From positions 124,001 through 188,000 of the forward strand of contig ML210153.1 in NCBI GenBank assembly GCA_004369085.1: 64,000 nt of DNA, given 5' to 3'. Below the pieces are notes generated by a model, which worked only from the letters and a program-made list of their open reading frames with translations, ran no database searches and was not told the origin of the DNA. The position numbers were made by a program, and so were the translations under genes. Positions 45,921-54,801 of the stretch are shown piece after piece; within the stretch, counting starts at the first letter, position 1; each line of letters begins with the position of its first letter. Source of the stretch: Coprinopsis marcescibilis (Eukaryota; Basidiomycota; Agaricomycetes; Agaricales; Psathyrellaceae).

Positions 45921-47993
45921 TCATGGACCCGGCATTTCTGTTTCCTTCCGTCTACCCTTGGCACTCTTGATCTTGTAAATCTCTTCCCGCTTGCCAAAGT
46001 CCGAATCATGCAGTTCCTGACAAACAGCGTTAGTGGCCGAATACCGGGGCTGTCAATAGTTGAGCCCACCATGTTCGCCAGCCTCTTCGCTGTAGACACA
46101 GCGTTCAGTTTCTCCAGCACCTTATCTTCCGCAAGAGGCATCTCTTCTAATTTAGTGTCTGTTTCGCTGGGTTAACCTACGTCACCGATAGTTTCTCCAG
46201 CACTTACTGATTCGTTTCTCGATCTTGAGCACCCGTTCTTCGTCCCTTTCTGTCACAAAGCTGATTGCAACACCACCCTTGCCCGCACGGGCCGTTCTTC
46301 CCACTCGATGCGTGTATTCTTCCGGTTCGTTGGGCAAGTCCCAATTGATTACCATTGCGACATCTTCAATGTCCAGCCCTCGGGAACCAACGTCCGTGGA
46401 TATTAAAACGGGGACAACGGATGCTCGGAACAGGGATAATGACGAAAGTCGGTCTCTTTGGGTTAATCTCGAGTGCAGAGCGGCGCTGCGTATTCCCAGT
46501 GCCTTCAATAACGAGGTCAGATATGCCGCTGTCCGCGTCTTTGCACAAAAAATCATGGTCGGCGGTGGTTGTTCAACCTCTTCGTCCTCGACAGCACTGG
46601 ACTTTTTCTTCTTGTTCTTTCCTGGCCGCTGCTGCGTCTTTTTCTGTGGTTCAGGTTGCGCTCGACGGAGGTGGACAGTTGACTCTGGGGGATGGCAAAG
46701 TATTCGGAACATGTAGGCTTCGCGGATATGCGAAGGCACTAAAACATAGTGTTGCTTCAGAGTGGAGACAGTTTCTATGCTAGAAAGCAATCAGCATTGG
46801 TATTTCGCAGCCGAAGACACGGCATTTTCACCTTTCCTTCATTCTGTACACGAAAGGCTTCAATTTTCCTGGTCGTGGAGGTGCGTCTATCAAATTTTCG
46901 ATTGAGAGGGTCATTGTAGCGGTGAACAGACATGTTTGTCTGGATTTTGGCAAGACGCTGAAAAGGTATGATAGTTCGGGAGAAAACGTCGATGTCAGGA
47001 GACGGTCGGCCTCGTCCAAAACCTTTCAGGGGTAAGTCTGAGGCTGAGAAAGGGCGAATATGCGCACGAACCAAAACTTTTACGCGGGACAAATCCCAGC
47101 TGCCGCTTGTGCTCTTCAAATGGTCAACCATACGACCAGGAGTAGCAACGACGATGTGAGGGCGTTTCTCCAGTTCCAAAGCTTGAGCCATCATATCCAT
47201 CCCTCCCACAATTACTGAAGTCCGAACATTAAGCGAACCACCGAGAACAGCAAACTGCTCAGCGATTTGGAAGGCGAGTTCTCTAAAGTTTAGAATCAGC
47301 CGGAAGAAACGCAACGCGGGGAATGCTTCATACCGTGTGGGGGTTAGAACCATGGCAAAGACACCGTATGGATCGACCACTAACTGCTGAATGATAGGCA
47401 AAGCAAAAGCAATGGTTTTTCCTGAGCCTGTTTTGGCATTACCTATGCAATCCCTGCCTGGGTGACTTGAGATAAAGCACATAGCTTCAAACGGTGCGAA
47501 CCCACCTACCAGCTAGGATTGGGGGGATACAGGCGATTTGGACATCTGTTGGCCGAGTGATTGACATTGCGCGGAGGGCATTTTGTATGACAGTAGATGC
47601 ACCCAACGCAGCAAACGTAGCTGCAGGCGACTTTGTGACTTCCTTCGTCTCAAACTTGGATTTTGCAGTTACCCCAAACCGATCTGAAGTTTCTATTGAA
47701 TGCGTTATGGGCCCGGTATCTTCTTCGGAATCAGAGTCTGACAAGTCCTCGTCTTTATCGGAAATACTGATACGGTCTTCGTCTTCTTCCGCGCTACCTG
47801 AATCCTCTTCATCGTTCTGACCAGCAGCCTCGTCATCCGAGGGGTCAGAGTCATCGCTCAGAGCCCCAGATTTCTGGAAGAGCGAAACATCATCCTTGTG
47901 CGTCTTGAGCCGTTTCCGGTCTGGTTCTTCTTGGAGTCGTAGTAGGTCGTCGGTGGTAAGATGACGTTTTGAGCCTTTGGTGCTGGTACCCAT
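45921..47993 (-). CDS. DBP8: DEAD-box ATP-dependent RNA helicase DBP8 (DDX49)
   Basis: Nucleolar helicase of the small-subunit processome needed for 18S rRNA maturation. An acidic N-terminus (about 110 residues of S/D/E) precedes the Q motif ([25 protein letters not shown]). Motif I is NAKTGSGKT, Ia PTRELAFQ, Ib [23 protein letters not shown] rather than [37 protein letters not shown], and [15 protein letters not shown]. About 35 residues rich in Lys/Gln/Glu ([20 protein letters not shown]) are inserted at the start of RecA2. The C-terminus [20 protein letters not shown] is the DBP8/DDX49-specific tail. All catalytic residues are present. Confidence 0.93.
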
Positions 47994-48266
47994 TGGCGTC
48001 GAAGAAAGTCTGCCTTAGTCGCGTGAAAGTTTGGGAAGAGTTTCTGTTCGAAGAAAATAACATCAAACATTGCCAACAATTTGTTGAACTTGACCACAAT
48101 GTCACCGCCGCCTCAGAACCACCATGGACTTTTAACTTTGCGGATCCTTCAGAGAACCGGGGTAATTGGGATTCTCTGGGATATTGCGATGCTGCGGTCT
48201 AAAGAGCGCGACTTTGACCCAGCATAATCGGCCAAATTTCTGTACCAACCCCCTCCAACGAAATCG

Positions 48267-48843
48267 ATGTCCAGAGAGCTCGAGTCGTACTCTGCTACGC
48301 TTGTGACGCACAGAACAAAGCTGTCGTTTGCAGAAGCAACTTCTAGGCTGGAGAAGCACCTCGGGGTATCACCAGGCCTCGTTTCTCGTCTTCCCAAGGC
48401 TGCAAACGAAGACGAATTCACCAGCATGATAGAATCCACGACCCTTGACAAGGATTTCCTGTGAGTGTCTACTTCAACCAGACGAAGCATAACGACTGGA
48501 TCAGGCTGCTAGTCTCTTTACCAAAGTACGTCACCACGACTGGATGAGGTTGTTCTCCGACACTCGAACCGCACCAAACACCGCTCTGTATACAATCGGC
48601 AACCCTCTCATCGCCCGCAAGATCTTTCAGCAAGATGTCCGCGCCGCTTGTGCAGTCCCCATTCGGCTACTGCTAACAGAAGGACAAGGCGGCACAGACT
48701 TGGTTTACCATCTCCCATCTTCGCTCCTCCCACAGAGCATCCACTCGCGCTCACTGTTCAAGGAATTGGATGCAAAACTTGAATCTCTGATTCTGAAAGT
48801 CCTACAAAACAATACAAGCTGCCAATACAAAACGAAGCTGTAG
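48267..48843 (+). CDS. DUF302-domain protein
   Basis: Exons 48267-48460 and 48513-48843 give 174 residues. The N-terminus reads LVTHRTKLSFAEATSRLEKH; after the intron come HHDWMRLFSDTRTAPNTALY, then TIGNPLIARKIFQQDVRAAC, VPIRLLLTEGQGGTDLVYHL and PSSLL. These are DUF302 signatures. Function of this small domain is unknown; it is widespread in bacteria and fungi, and ligand or metal binding has been suggested. The acceptor at 48512 is the only one that restores the conserved frame (DFL-LFTKVRHHDWMRLF). The 52-nt intron holds a degenerate copy of the next exon's beginning. It diverges from DBP8. Confidence 0.8.
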
Positions 48844-49052
48844 ATAAAAGATAACAATATGGTAATGTGATGCGAGAAAAATGCGAGAAAACAGAGTAGG
48901 CTGTCTATAAAATATGCGATTTGAGTAGCGAGAACGAAGTATGATGTAAAGTCAGAAGTAGGTTTTGTATAATCGTCGCGGGGCGTAGATGCAGAACGTG
49001 AATGGGTCGTAAGTACAAGGGCCGTGAAGGTGAAGAAGAAACAGAAATATTA

Positions 49053-50303
49053 TCACGAGTCTGAGATTTGGAGATGGTTCATGGCGTAATTGAAATCTTC
49101 TGAGGGATTGTTAACGATGCTCCATCTGTTAATGTCAAATCTGTTGAGTGGGAGCACGAGTTCTGCAGGTGCGGTAGCCTGCAAGGTGGATGCAAGCGAC
49201 TGCTCGAAGAAAGGTCCACCGTCGCAGAACTGGGTGTCCTGGCGATACGAAGACTCCAAGTCGAGAGCAAAATTCCCGTGAACTGGCTGAGCGAATGGGG
49301 TGACAATTTGGGCGTTGTGGTGCATCAAGTTCTCCAAGTTCAAGGGAGGAGGTCCTGTGAACGAAAAGTCTTCGAACTGGAAAGTCGGCATCCCCATGCC
49401 GAACTCTTCGTTGATTTCTGCCGACGAAACGTTGACCAGAGACAGCTGGGGGCTCTGCCCCATTTTGTGAAATGCGGTCGATGACAAGGGATAGCCTGGG
49501 AAAATGGGCTTGAAAGGGTGTGGAGTCCCTTGAGAAGAGTTGTTGGTGGCGAAAAGAGGAGCGGGATGAAGCGGAGAAGTCTGATGTGAGGGAAGATGGT
49601 CTTCGCATCCGGACTGGGGAGACCTGGGAGACCCAGGGCTCGAGGGGCCAGAGAAGGTCAAAGGGGGAGGAAGGTCCGCTCCCAGCGGAGACATTTCGCG
49701 CACACCAACCGACTTGGACTTTGAACCCCTCTTCTTGCGGCGACTAGCGGTCAAGGAGGGGCCAAGAATTGCGGTATACCGTTCCCGGATGGTACGAGTA
49801 TTGGTGTCCATAGCGATTTTATCTTCAGACTGGGCTTGTTGAGAGGCCTTTGCTTTAGACCGACGCGATCCTCGAGGAGCAGGGGTAAACTTGTAGTGAG
49901 GATGATCCCGTTTGTGTTCTTGGAGCCTTTCTCTGGCCAAGGCATGATACTTCTCCTTCTCCTCGAAAGACAGCAGATTCCAACACTGACCGGCAACGCG
50001 ACTAAGATGTTGTTGTCGATGTTCGACGTTGACAGGAATGACACGGCCCTTGACCAATTCAGAACGATAGATCATAAACGCGTTCGGAGGTCGAGGGATG
50101 TGAATCCTTGAAGGGGGTGTTGTGGGTTCAGTAGGGATTTGAGTCGGTGACTTGGGAGAGTAATCGGCCAAGCCAGAATCCGTGAGGGGATTGTACTGTT
50201 GGAGATAGAATTCGTTGCGTTCGGAAGAAGCGAAGTCGAAACCGGTGTCCGAAGGGATTGTCTGCGCATGAGTTTGATTCAAATACGAAGTATGTGGAAG
50301 CAT
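49053..50303 (-). CDS. HMG-box transcription factor (MATA-HMG type)
   Basis: One open exon of 416 codons. The HMG box at about residues 68-138 begins IPRPPNAFMIYRSELVKGRV and continues NVEHRQQHLSRVAGQCWNLL, SFEEKEKYHALARERLQEHK, HPHYKF. This is the sequence-specific class found in fungal mating and sexual-development regulators. A basic segment (SRRKKRGSKSKSVG) follows and may be a nuclear signal. The C-terminal half is Ser/Pro-rich then acidic/aromatic (EFGMGMPTFQFEDFSFTG), resembling an activation region. Intronless coding is unusual beside its neighbours. No mating-type locus genes (homeodomain pair, pheromone receptor) are nearby, so it is probably a regulator elsewhere in sexual development or metabolism. 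Confidence 0.85.
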   Translation of the reverse strand: MLPHTSYLNQTHAQTIPSDTGFDFASSERNEFYLQQYNPLTDSGLADYSPKSPTQIPTEPTTPPSRIHIPRPPNAFMIYRSELVKGRVIPVNVEHRQQHLSRVAGQCWNLLSFEEKEKYHALARERLQEHKRDHPHYKFTPAPRGSRRSKAKASQQAQSEDKIAMDTNTRTIRERYTAILGPSLTASRRKKRGSKSKSVGVREMSPLGADLPPPLTFSGPSSPGSPRSPQSGCEDHLPSHQTSPLHPAPLFATNNSSQGTPHPFKPIFPGYPLSSTAFHKMGQSPQLSLVNVSSAEINEEFGMGMPTFQFEDFSFTGPPPLNLENLMHHNAQIVTPFAQPVHGNFALDLESSYRQDTQFCDGGPFFEQSLASTLQATAPAELVLPLNRFDINRWSIVNNPSEDFNYAMNHLQISDS

Positions 50304-51136
50304 GACGACGAGTCCAACAAAGCGTCGCGTTCACTGAAAAGAGAGCTCATCAGCTTGCAAGAATATACGAGGGCAAGGGAGAAACTCACGAAAACGAGAT
50401 AGTTAGGTTCGGTGGGGGGTAGGCGGTAGGCGGTAAAGAAAAAGGTTCCATAGTCCGAGTATTTATACGGTTTATTGCGAGTTCGAAAATGTTAGAGGCA
50501 ACGGAGCCCTATGCGCGTCTATGATCGAAGGAGAGAAAGGATTGAACCTCCAGAACATGAAAGCCCAGGCACGTGACTCCCACAAAGCAAAGCTCGGAAA
50601 GTTGCGTGGCCACGTTCCAACCGTTAATGGGAAAACCTCCGCCGTGCGAAGCCATTCAAGCCCATTTAGCATATGTAGCCAATCTATGCCACCGATGAAG
50701 AGCTATAGCCAACCACCCTTCATCGAGTAGATAAATGAGTCGGCCAAAAATATAAACGCAATTTGTCGCTGTGCTGTCTGCTGTTTGCCGCAAAAAATTT
50801 GGGTATGCAGTCGCAGGCCTTGTAGAATGAGCTGGTCACGGTCCAAATCTGTCCAAGCCGTCGTTCGCAAATGGGGATGATGGATGATATCATTCGCAAA
50901 CTGTTCTTTCAATCAATATCTGTAAAAAAGTTCAATGGGAGGGTTCGCCTCGTGTCAAACACGTTTTCGACAATGTGGTAGAAATGCACTGATTTTAAGT
51001 GAATTACAGTATGTTGATCCCCCATTCAACTCGGCTGAATTAGAAGCGTGGTGACTGCACTCAAAATTCAATGGGCCCTGGCAAGAGATGGATCAGGTTA
51101 TGGATTATCTGACTGAAGTCGCGCGCGTCACTCACT
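50304..51136. promoter_or_regulatory. Upstream region of the HMG-box gene
   Basis: 833 bp between tandem minus-strand genes. A TATA-like TATTTATAC sits near 50459-50467 (about 155 bp before the start), with pyrimidine-rich leader sequence after it on the minus strand. Several short open runs, none family-like. The long upstream region suits a regulated transcription factor gene. Confidence 0.4.
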
Positions 51137-52417
51137 TCATTCGTACCAAACCCATTGGGTTGTTCCAGCTGCTTTTCGTACACGGTTCATCACCGCGAGA
51201 CCTTCATGTTCCTCAATGATTTCTTCAACAAGTATGAGGTCCACGTTCTCGCTTTCCAGAGTGAGCAATCCGTCAAAGAGGCGTTGAGCTATGAGGGAAG
51301 GAGTTGAAGTCGGACCAAGCGGGAATTCGTGCCAGTGATATCCCTTAATGTCTTTGATTTTCTTCCATATCTTTGAGTCTGACGCAGCAAGTATTCCTAC
51401 TTTCGACGGCGATGATATCGAGGCAAGGAAGGTATCTATCGATTGGGAAGCTTGATCGGGCGCCGGCTTCGAGAGAGTGCACAGAAGAGTCACTGGGACT
51501 GAAGGCGAGTAATGTCGGTACTTCATGCCGGGTGTAGTTGGCGCTGACTCCATTTCTTCATCTTGATAGTCGCGTTTATGTACCAGAACACTTGGTGCCC
51601 GTCCGGTGGGGAAGTCTTGTTTCAAAACCGCTTCTATCTGCTCCACCGTGACCCCTCCTGGTCTCAGAATGCGGATATTGCCGTCACCCTGCAGACCGTC
51701 AACGACAGTGCTCTCGAGGCCGACCCCGCAGGAACCCCCGTCGATCACAAGTGGGACCTTTCCATCCAAATCCTTCACGACGTGCTCGGCTCGTGTCGGT
51801 GACGGTTTCCCGGATGTGTTAGCACTCGGTGCGGCAAGGGGCATTCCCGATACCGCTATCAGCGCACGGGCGACGGGATGAGATGGCATTCTAACGGCAA
51901 CCGATGGTTGTCCAGCTGTGATTATGGTGGGGATGACGTCTGAATTTCGAGGGAACAACAGCGTTAGCGCTCCGGGCCAAAAGTGCTTCATCAAGACCTG
52001 ATACGCCTCGGAAAACAGATAGTCTGGTGGCAAAAGGGATTTCAGCATCTTGACAGAGGATACGTGGACGATGAGTGGGTTGTCGGGTGGTCGTCCTTTC
52101 GCGGAGAAAATCTTTGAGCTGGCCTCTGTAATCGTTGCGACAGCCCCCAGCCCGTAAACTGTTTCTGTCGGGAAAACGACAGTTTCTTGAAGATCACATA
52201 GATGGTGTGCAGCTTGCTGGAGGATGGGAAGAGTGTCGGGCGAAGAAAATTTTGGTTCGCCCTCGTCTGTGAAGCTGATAGTTGACGGGTCGCATTTAAG
52301 AACCCTAGTGGTGTATTGAAGGCTGCTCTCCATGCGACGAAGATTTAAAACCGAATAAGCTCGTTGTAACGCCCGGATAAGAAACATGACTCGGTGAAGA
52401 TGTAGACGAATCATCAT
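51137..52417 (-). CDS. SUA5: L-threonylcarbamoyladenylate synthase SUA5 (YrdC + SUA5 domains)
   Basis: Makes threonylcarbamoyl-AMP from Thr, bicarbonate and ATP for the t6A37 modification of ANN-decoding tRNAs. The YrdC domain reads TVVFPTETVYGLGAVATITE, then KIFSAKGRPPDNPLIVHVSS, LMKHFWPGALTLLFPR, SVAVRMPSHPVARALIAVSG, PLAAPSANTSGKPSPTRAEH and IDGGSCGVGLESTVVDG. After the linker SAPTTPGMKYRHYSPSVPVT comes the Rossmann-like SUA5 domain ending AAGTTQWVWYE. Two starts are possible: Met at 52333 (MESSLQYTTRV) for a cytosolic form, or Met at 52417, adding MMIRLHLHRVMFLIRALQRA, an Arg-rich acid-free leader that looks mitochondrial. The frame is open even further upstream. No intron seen. Confidence 0.93.
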   Translation of the reverse strand: MMIRLHLHRVMFLIRALQRAYSVLNLRRMESSLQYTTRVLKCDPSTISFTDEGEPKFSSPDTLPILQQAAHHLCDLQETVVFPTETVYGLGAVATITEASSKIFSAKGRPPDNPLIVHVSSVKMLKSLLPPDYLFSEAYQVLMKHFWPGALTLLFPRNSDVIPTIITAGQPSVAVRMPSHPVARALIAVSGMPLAAPSANTSGKPSPTRAEHVVKDLDGKVPLVIDGGSCGVGLESTVVDGLQGDGNIRILRPGGVTVEQIEAVLKQDFPTGRAPSVLVHKRDYQDEEMESAPTTPGMKYRHYSPSVPVTLLCTLSKPAPDQASQSIDTFLASISSPSKVGILAASDSKIWKKIKDIKGYHWHEFPLGPTSTPSLIAQRLFDGLLTLESENVDLILVEEIIEEHEGLAVMNRVRKAAGTTQWVWYE

Positions 52418-52661
52418 TTGCTTGCCAAAGTTGTTATGCGTTGTTTTGGATCGACATCTACCCAGTAAGATTGGTTCTTCGCAAATTAGAATCATATCAT
52501 AAACTACGGGTGTGTAGATACTAACATTGGGGAGGAAAGCCGTACTTTTAGGTGGTTGAAGTGCAGCCTGTGAACTGAAGTCCACGTTGAGACTGTCGCG
52601 GAAGCTTCGCAAGATGAGGTGTCGCGCGACGGGGCGAATACGTTGGATTTCGGGATACCTT

Positions 52662-53079
52662 CTAACTTTCTCCAGCCTGGTGCAGTTTGGGCATGTTGAG
52701 GCCGACCCGTCTGGCTGTTGCCTTGATTCTCTCTTGTGCAGTCAAGTCGAACAACGGGCTGTACCGGTCCAAGAGGCGCTGTAGAAACTGTCATGCTTGC
52801 TTTTCTGACCTAAAGCGCAGAGGCATACCTGGTGTTCCCGCTGTGACTTGAGAAATATAATGGTGTGGTTTATGTCTGCAAGGCCGTCAACATTTTGTGT
52901 GCTTCGAAGACCTTCTATGACGGAACGATAATGGGACTTGATGACCGGGTTGACCTTGCGGCTTGGATCGAGCTGCACATGCGAAATCAGACGGGTTTCG
53001 CGTTCAGCAACAGTGTACTTACAGACTTGCGCAGTTCTCTCAGCACTCCACGATAACCGGCGGCGAATTGGGAGGCCAT
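52662..53079 (-). CDS. FMC1: FMC1-like mitochondrial ATP synthase assembly factor (LYR family)
   Basis: Three exons give about 105 residues: MASQFAAGYRGVLRELRKS, then LDPSRKVNPVIKSHYRSVIE and NHTIIFLKSQREHQ, then FLQRLLDRYSPLFDLTAQER and IKATARRVGLNMPKLHQAGES. YRGVLREL is an LYR-type helix, and the ATARRVGLNMPK end is the family signature. In yeast Fmc1 helps Atp12 assemble the F1 sector in heat. The gene lies head-to-tail before SUA5, whose open frame begins 50 bp after its stop; a shared transcript is possible but unproven. Confidence 0.78.
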
Positions 53080-53452
53080 TTGGAAGGGTAGAGGTGTGGA
53101 GGTAGTACTTGTAACTTTGATATATTTTGAGTGGCCACATGTGACCGTGGAGACAGTTACCATGGATGGATCTCCTTTGGGAAACTCACGCTTAGCCTCT
53201 TAGCTTTACCCCTGTACGCCGAAAAGCATTGTCTAATGAAGAAGTCTACCCACAGAAGGCCGTTGGTAATTGTTCTGACAGGGTCCGTTTCCTTGTGGCA
53301 CAGCTACGAGAAAGCCATCGAGACGACGAGTACAAGACCCGACATATCTGCCACTTTCTCTCAATTTCCATATGAACATAAATATCGGAATTCCTCCGCA
53401 AACATTTTAAATTGTCCCAACATTCTCCCCAACATCATTGGCAATTTCTGAC

Positions 53453-54452
53453 ATGCGATTCACCTGCAGGAGCACTGACTCCGACCTTGCACGCCTAGAC
53501 TCTCTCGCTGCATGGAACGCAAGGCACTCAAAGGTATGCGTTGCAATGTGCGCTTGATTGTTGAATTGATCAACGGTTAAATTTCTTCTATCGCAGAAGT
53601 CGCAGCCTGCAACTTCCAAGGCTCCCAAGAGTAAAGGAAAGGCTAAAGCTGCACCCAAGCGTGTCTCGCAGGCCACTAGAGATGCAAAGCTCGCCGCAGT
53701 CAGTGAAGCTAAGCGAGCAGCAAAGGCGAGAGAGATCGCAAAGAAGCCACTTCTACGTCGTCCTACTTCGTTCGTCTATGTCGGAAACGTCAGCACTGTT
53801 TCTCCAGGCTCTGTCGGATACATTGTTGACACCGTTCCAGTTGCAGTCAGGTATCACGGAATTAGCTTTGCAGAAACTCTTCGCCAAATATGGCCCGGTT
53901 ATTCGTGTTCAAATTCGTTGCAGTGGGGGTCAGGTTACACCTCAAGGCCTTGCAATTCCGAAATCCGCTCGTGGCCCACGAGATCGCCTGTATGCGACAG
54001 TGGAATTCGACAACGCGCTAGGCGCCGTCAAAGCCTTGGAATTGGACGGCCATGTTATTGAGGGCATTCCTCTCGTGGTATGCGTATATTATCACCTTCA
54101 GCTCCGGTGGTTAACGTCCACTCACAGGTCACCACTTCAGCCGCCGGTCTTCCCGAAATCGAGGATATCATTAAGAGTGAGTACTTTCGAATTCCTGTGA
54201 TTTGACGTGTGCCCAACTGCCTTGACTTCAGGCCGAATGGGGACGAACCATAGGGCTCCCACTCGATCAAGAGCTACAAAGCGGTATGAAGACAGTCTAT
54301 TAACTGGCTTGTATTTACACTATTCGTATAGGAAACCGTTAAATGTCCAGGCGACCGAGGTGTTCACGAACATTGATCGGAGCACTGAACCTCCGCCTGG
54401 AGCAGATAAATTCAGGATTTTTGGATATTCATTTGCTCCTACTGTGATATAA
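53453..54452 (+). CDS. RRM-type RNA-binding protein
   Basis: Starts MRFTCRSTDSDLARLDSLAA and splices to a Lys/Ala-rich basic segment (KSKGKAKAAPKRVSQATRDA). A single RRM follows: TSFVYVGNVSTVSPG (RNP2), LALQKLFAKYGPVIRVQIRC, and DRLYATVEFDNALGAVKALE (RNP1), GHVIEGIPLV. The C-terminal exons give VTTSAAGLPEIEDIIK and FRIFGYSFAPTVI. The intron inside the RRM near 53810-53855 is unclear: either a 34-nt GT-AG or a 43-nt GC-AG form restores the domain. The basic N-terminus suggests a nuclear or nucleolar RNA role. No ortholog recognised. Confidence 0.65.
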
Positions 54453-54801
54453 TGTATATAGTCTCTATGTTTCAACCACCTTCTAGTGTACATGTAGTCC
54501 AATGGATATCGTTTCTTTGCCGGTAGAGAAGCACTCTTATCAGGGGAGTTTAAATGGGTTATCAATCACGTAATTGTTCAGCAAGCTGACTGGAGGCGCT
54601 CCGGGTCTCCCAGCGCAAGCAAACGCTGACGCTGCCTCGTTCTTCCTGCAGCTAACCACCATATGGAATCCGCATAGAGGTCACCATTCGTTTGGCAAAT
54701 AGTCGAAGGTGCGCTCTTCAGCCTGGACGAAGGGCAGAGGCTCAACGAACACCCTGCAGTCTTTGGTTGCTGCACTTGAGGTCGCCACTTCCTCCTCTGC
54801 C
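54453..54801. promoter_or_regulatory. Upstream region of the eIF4A-like gene
   Basis: 349 bp between tandem plus-strand genes. The downstream reading frame is open back to about 54700 without an ATG, and a CAG acceptor occurs near 54720, so a small unseen first exon may lie here. Confidence 0.35.

Noticed and set aside
47494..47820. Plus-strand open run opposite the acidic N-terminus of DBP8
   Set aside because: Ser-rich mirror of the Asp/Glu-coding strand.
50536..50556. Reverse-strand GGTTCAATCC resembling a tRNA B box with a possible T-stem
   Set aside because: No matching acceptor stem, anticodon arm or A box at the right distance upstream; chance match.
52418..52612. Further upstream extension of the SUA5 open frame to 52612
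   Set aside because: Sequence beyond the Arg-rich leader has no family match and runs to within 50 bp of the FMC1 stop; probably open by chance.
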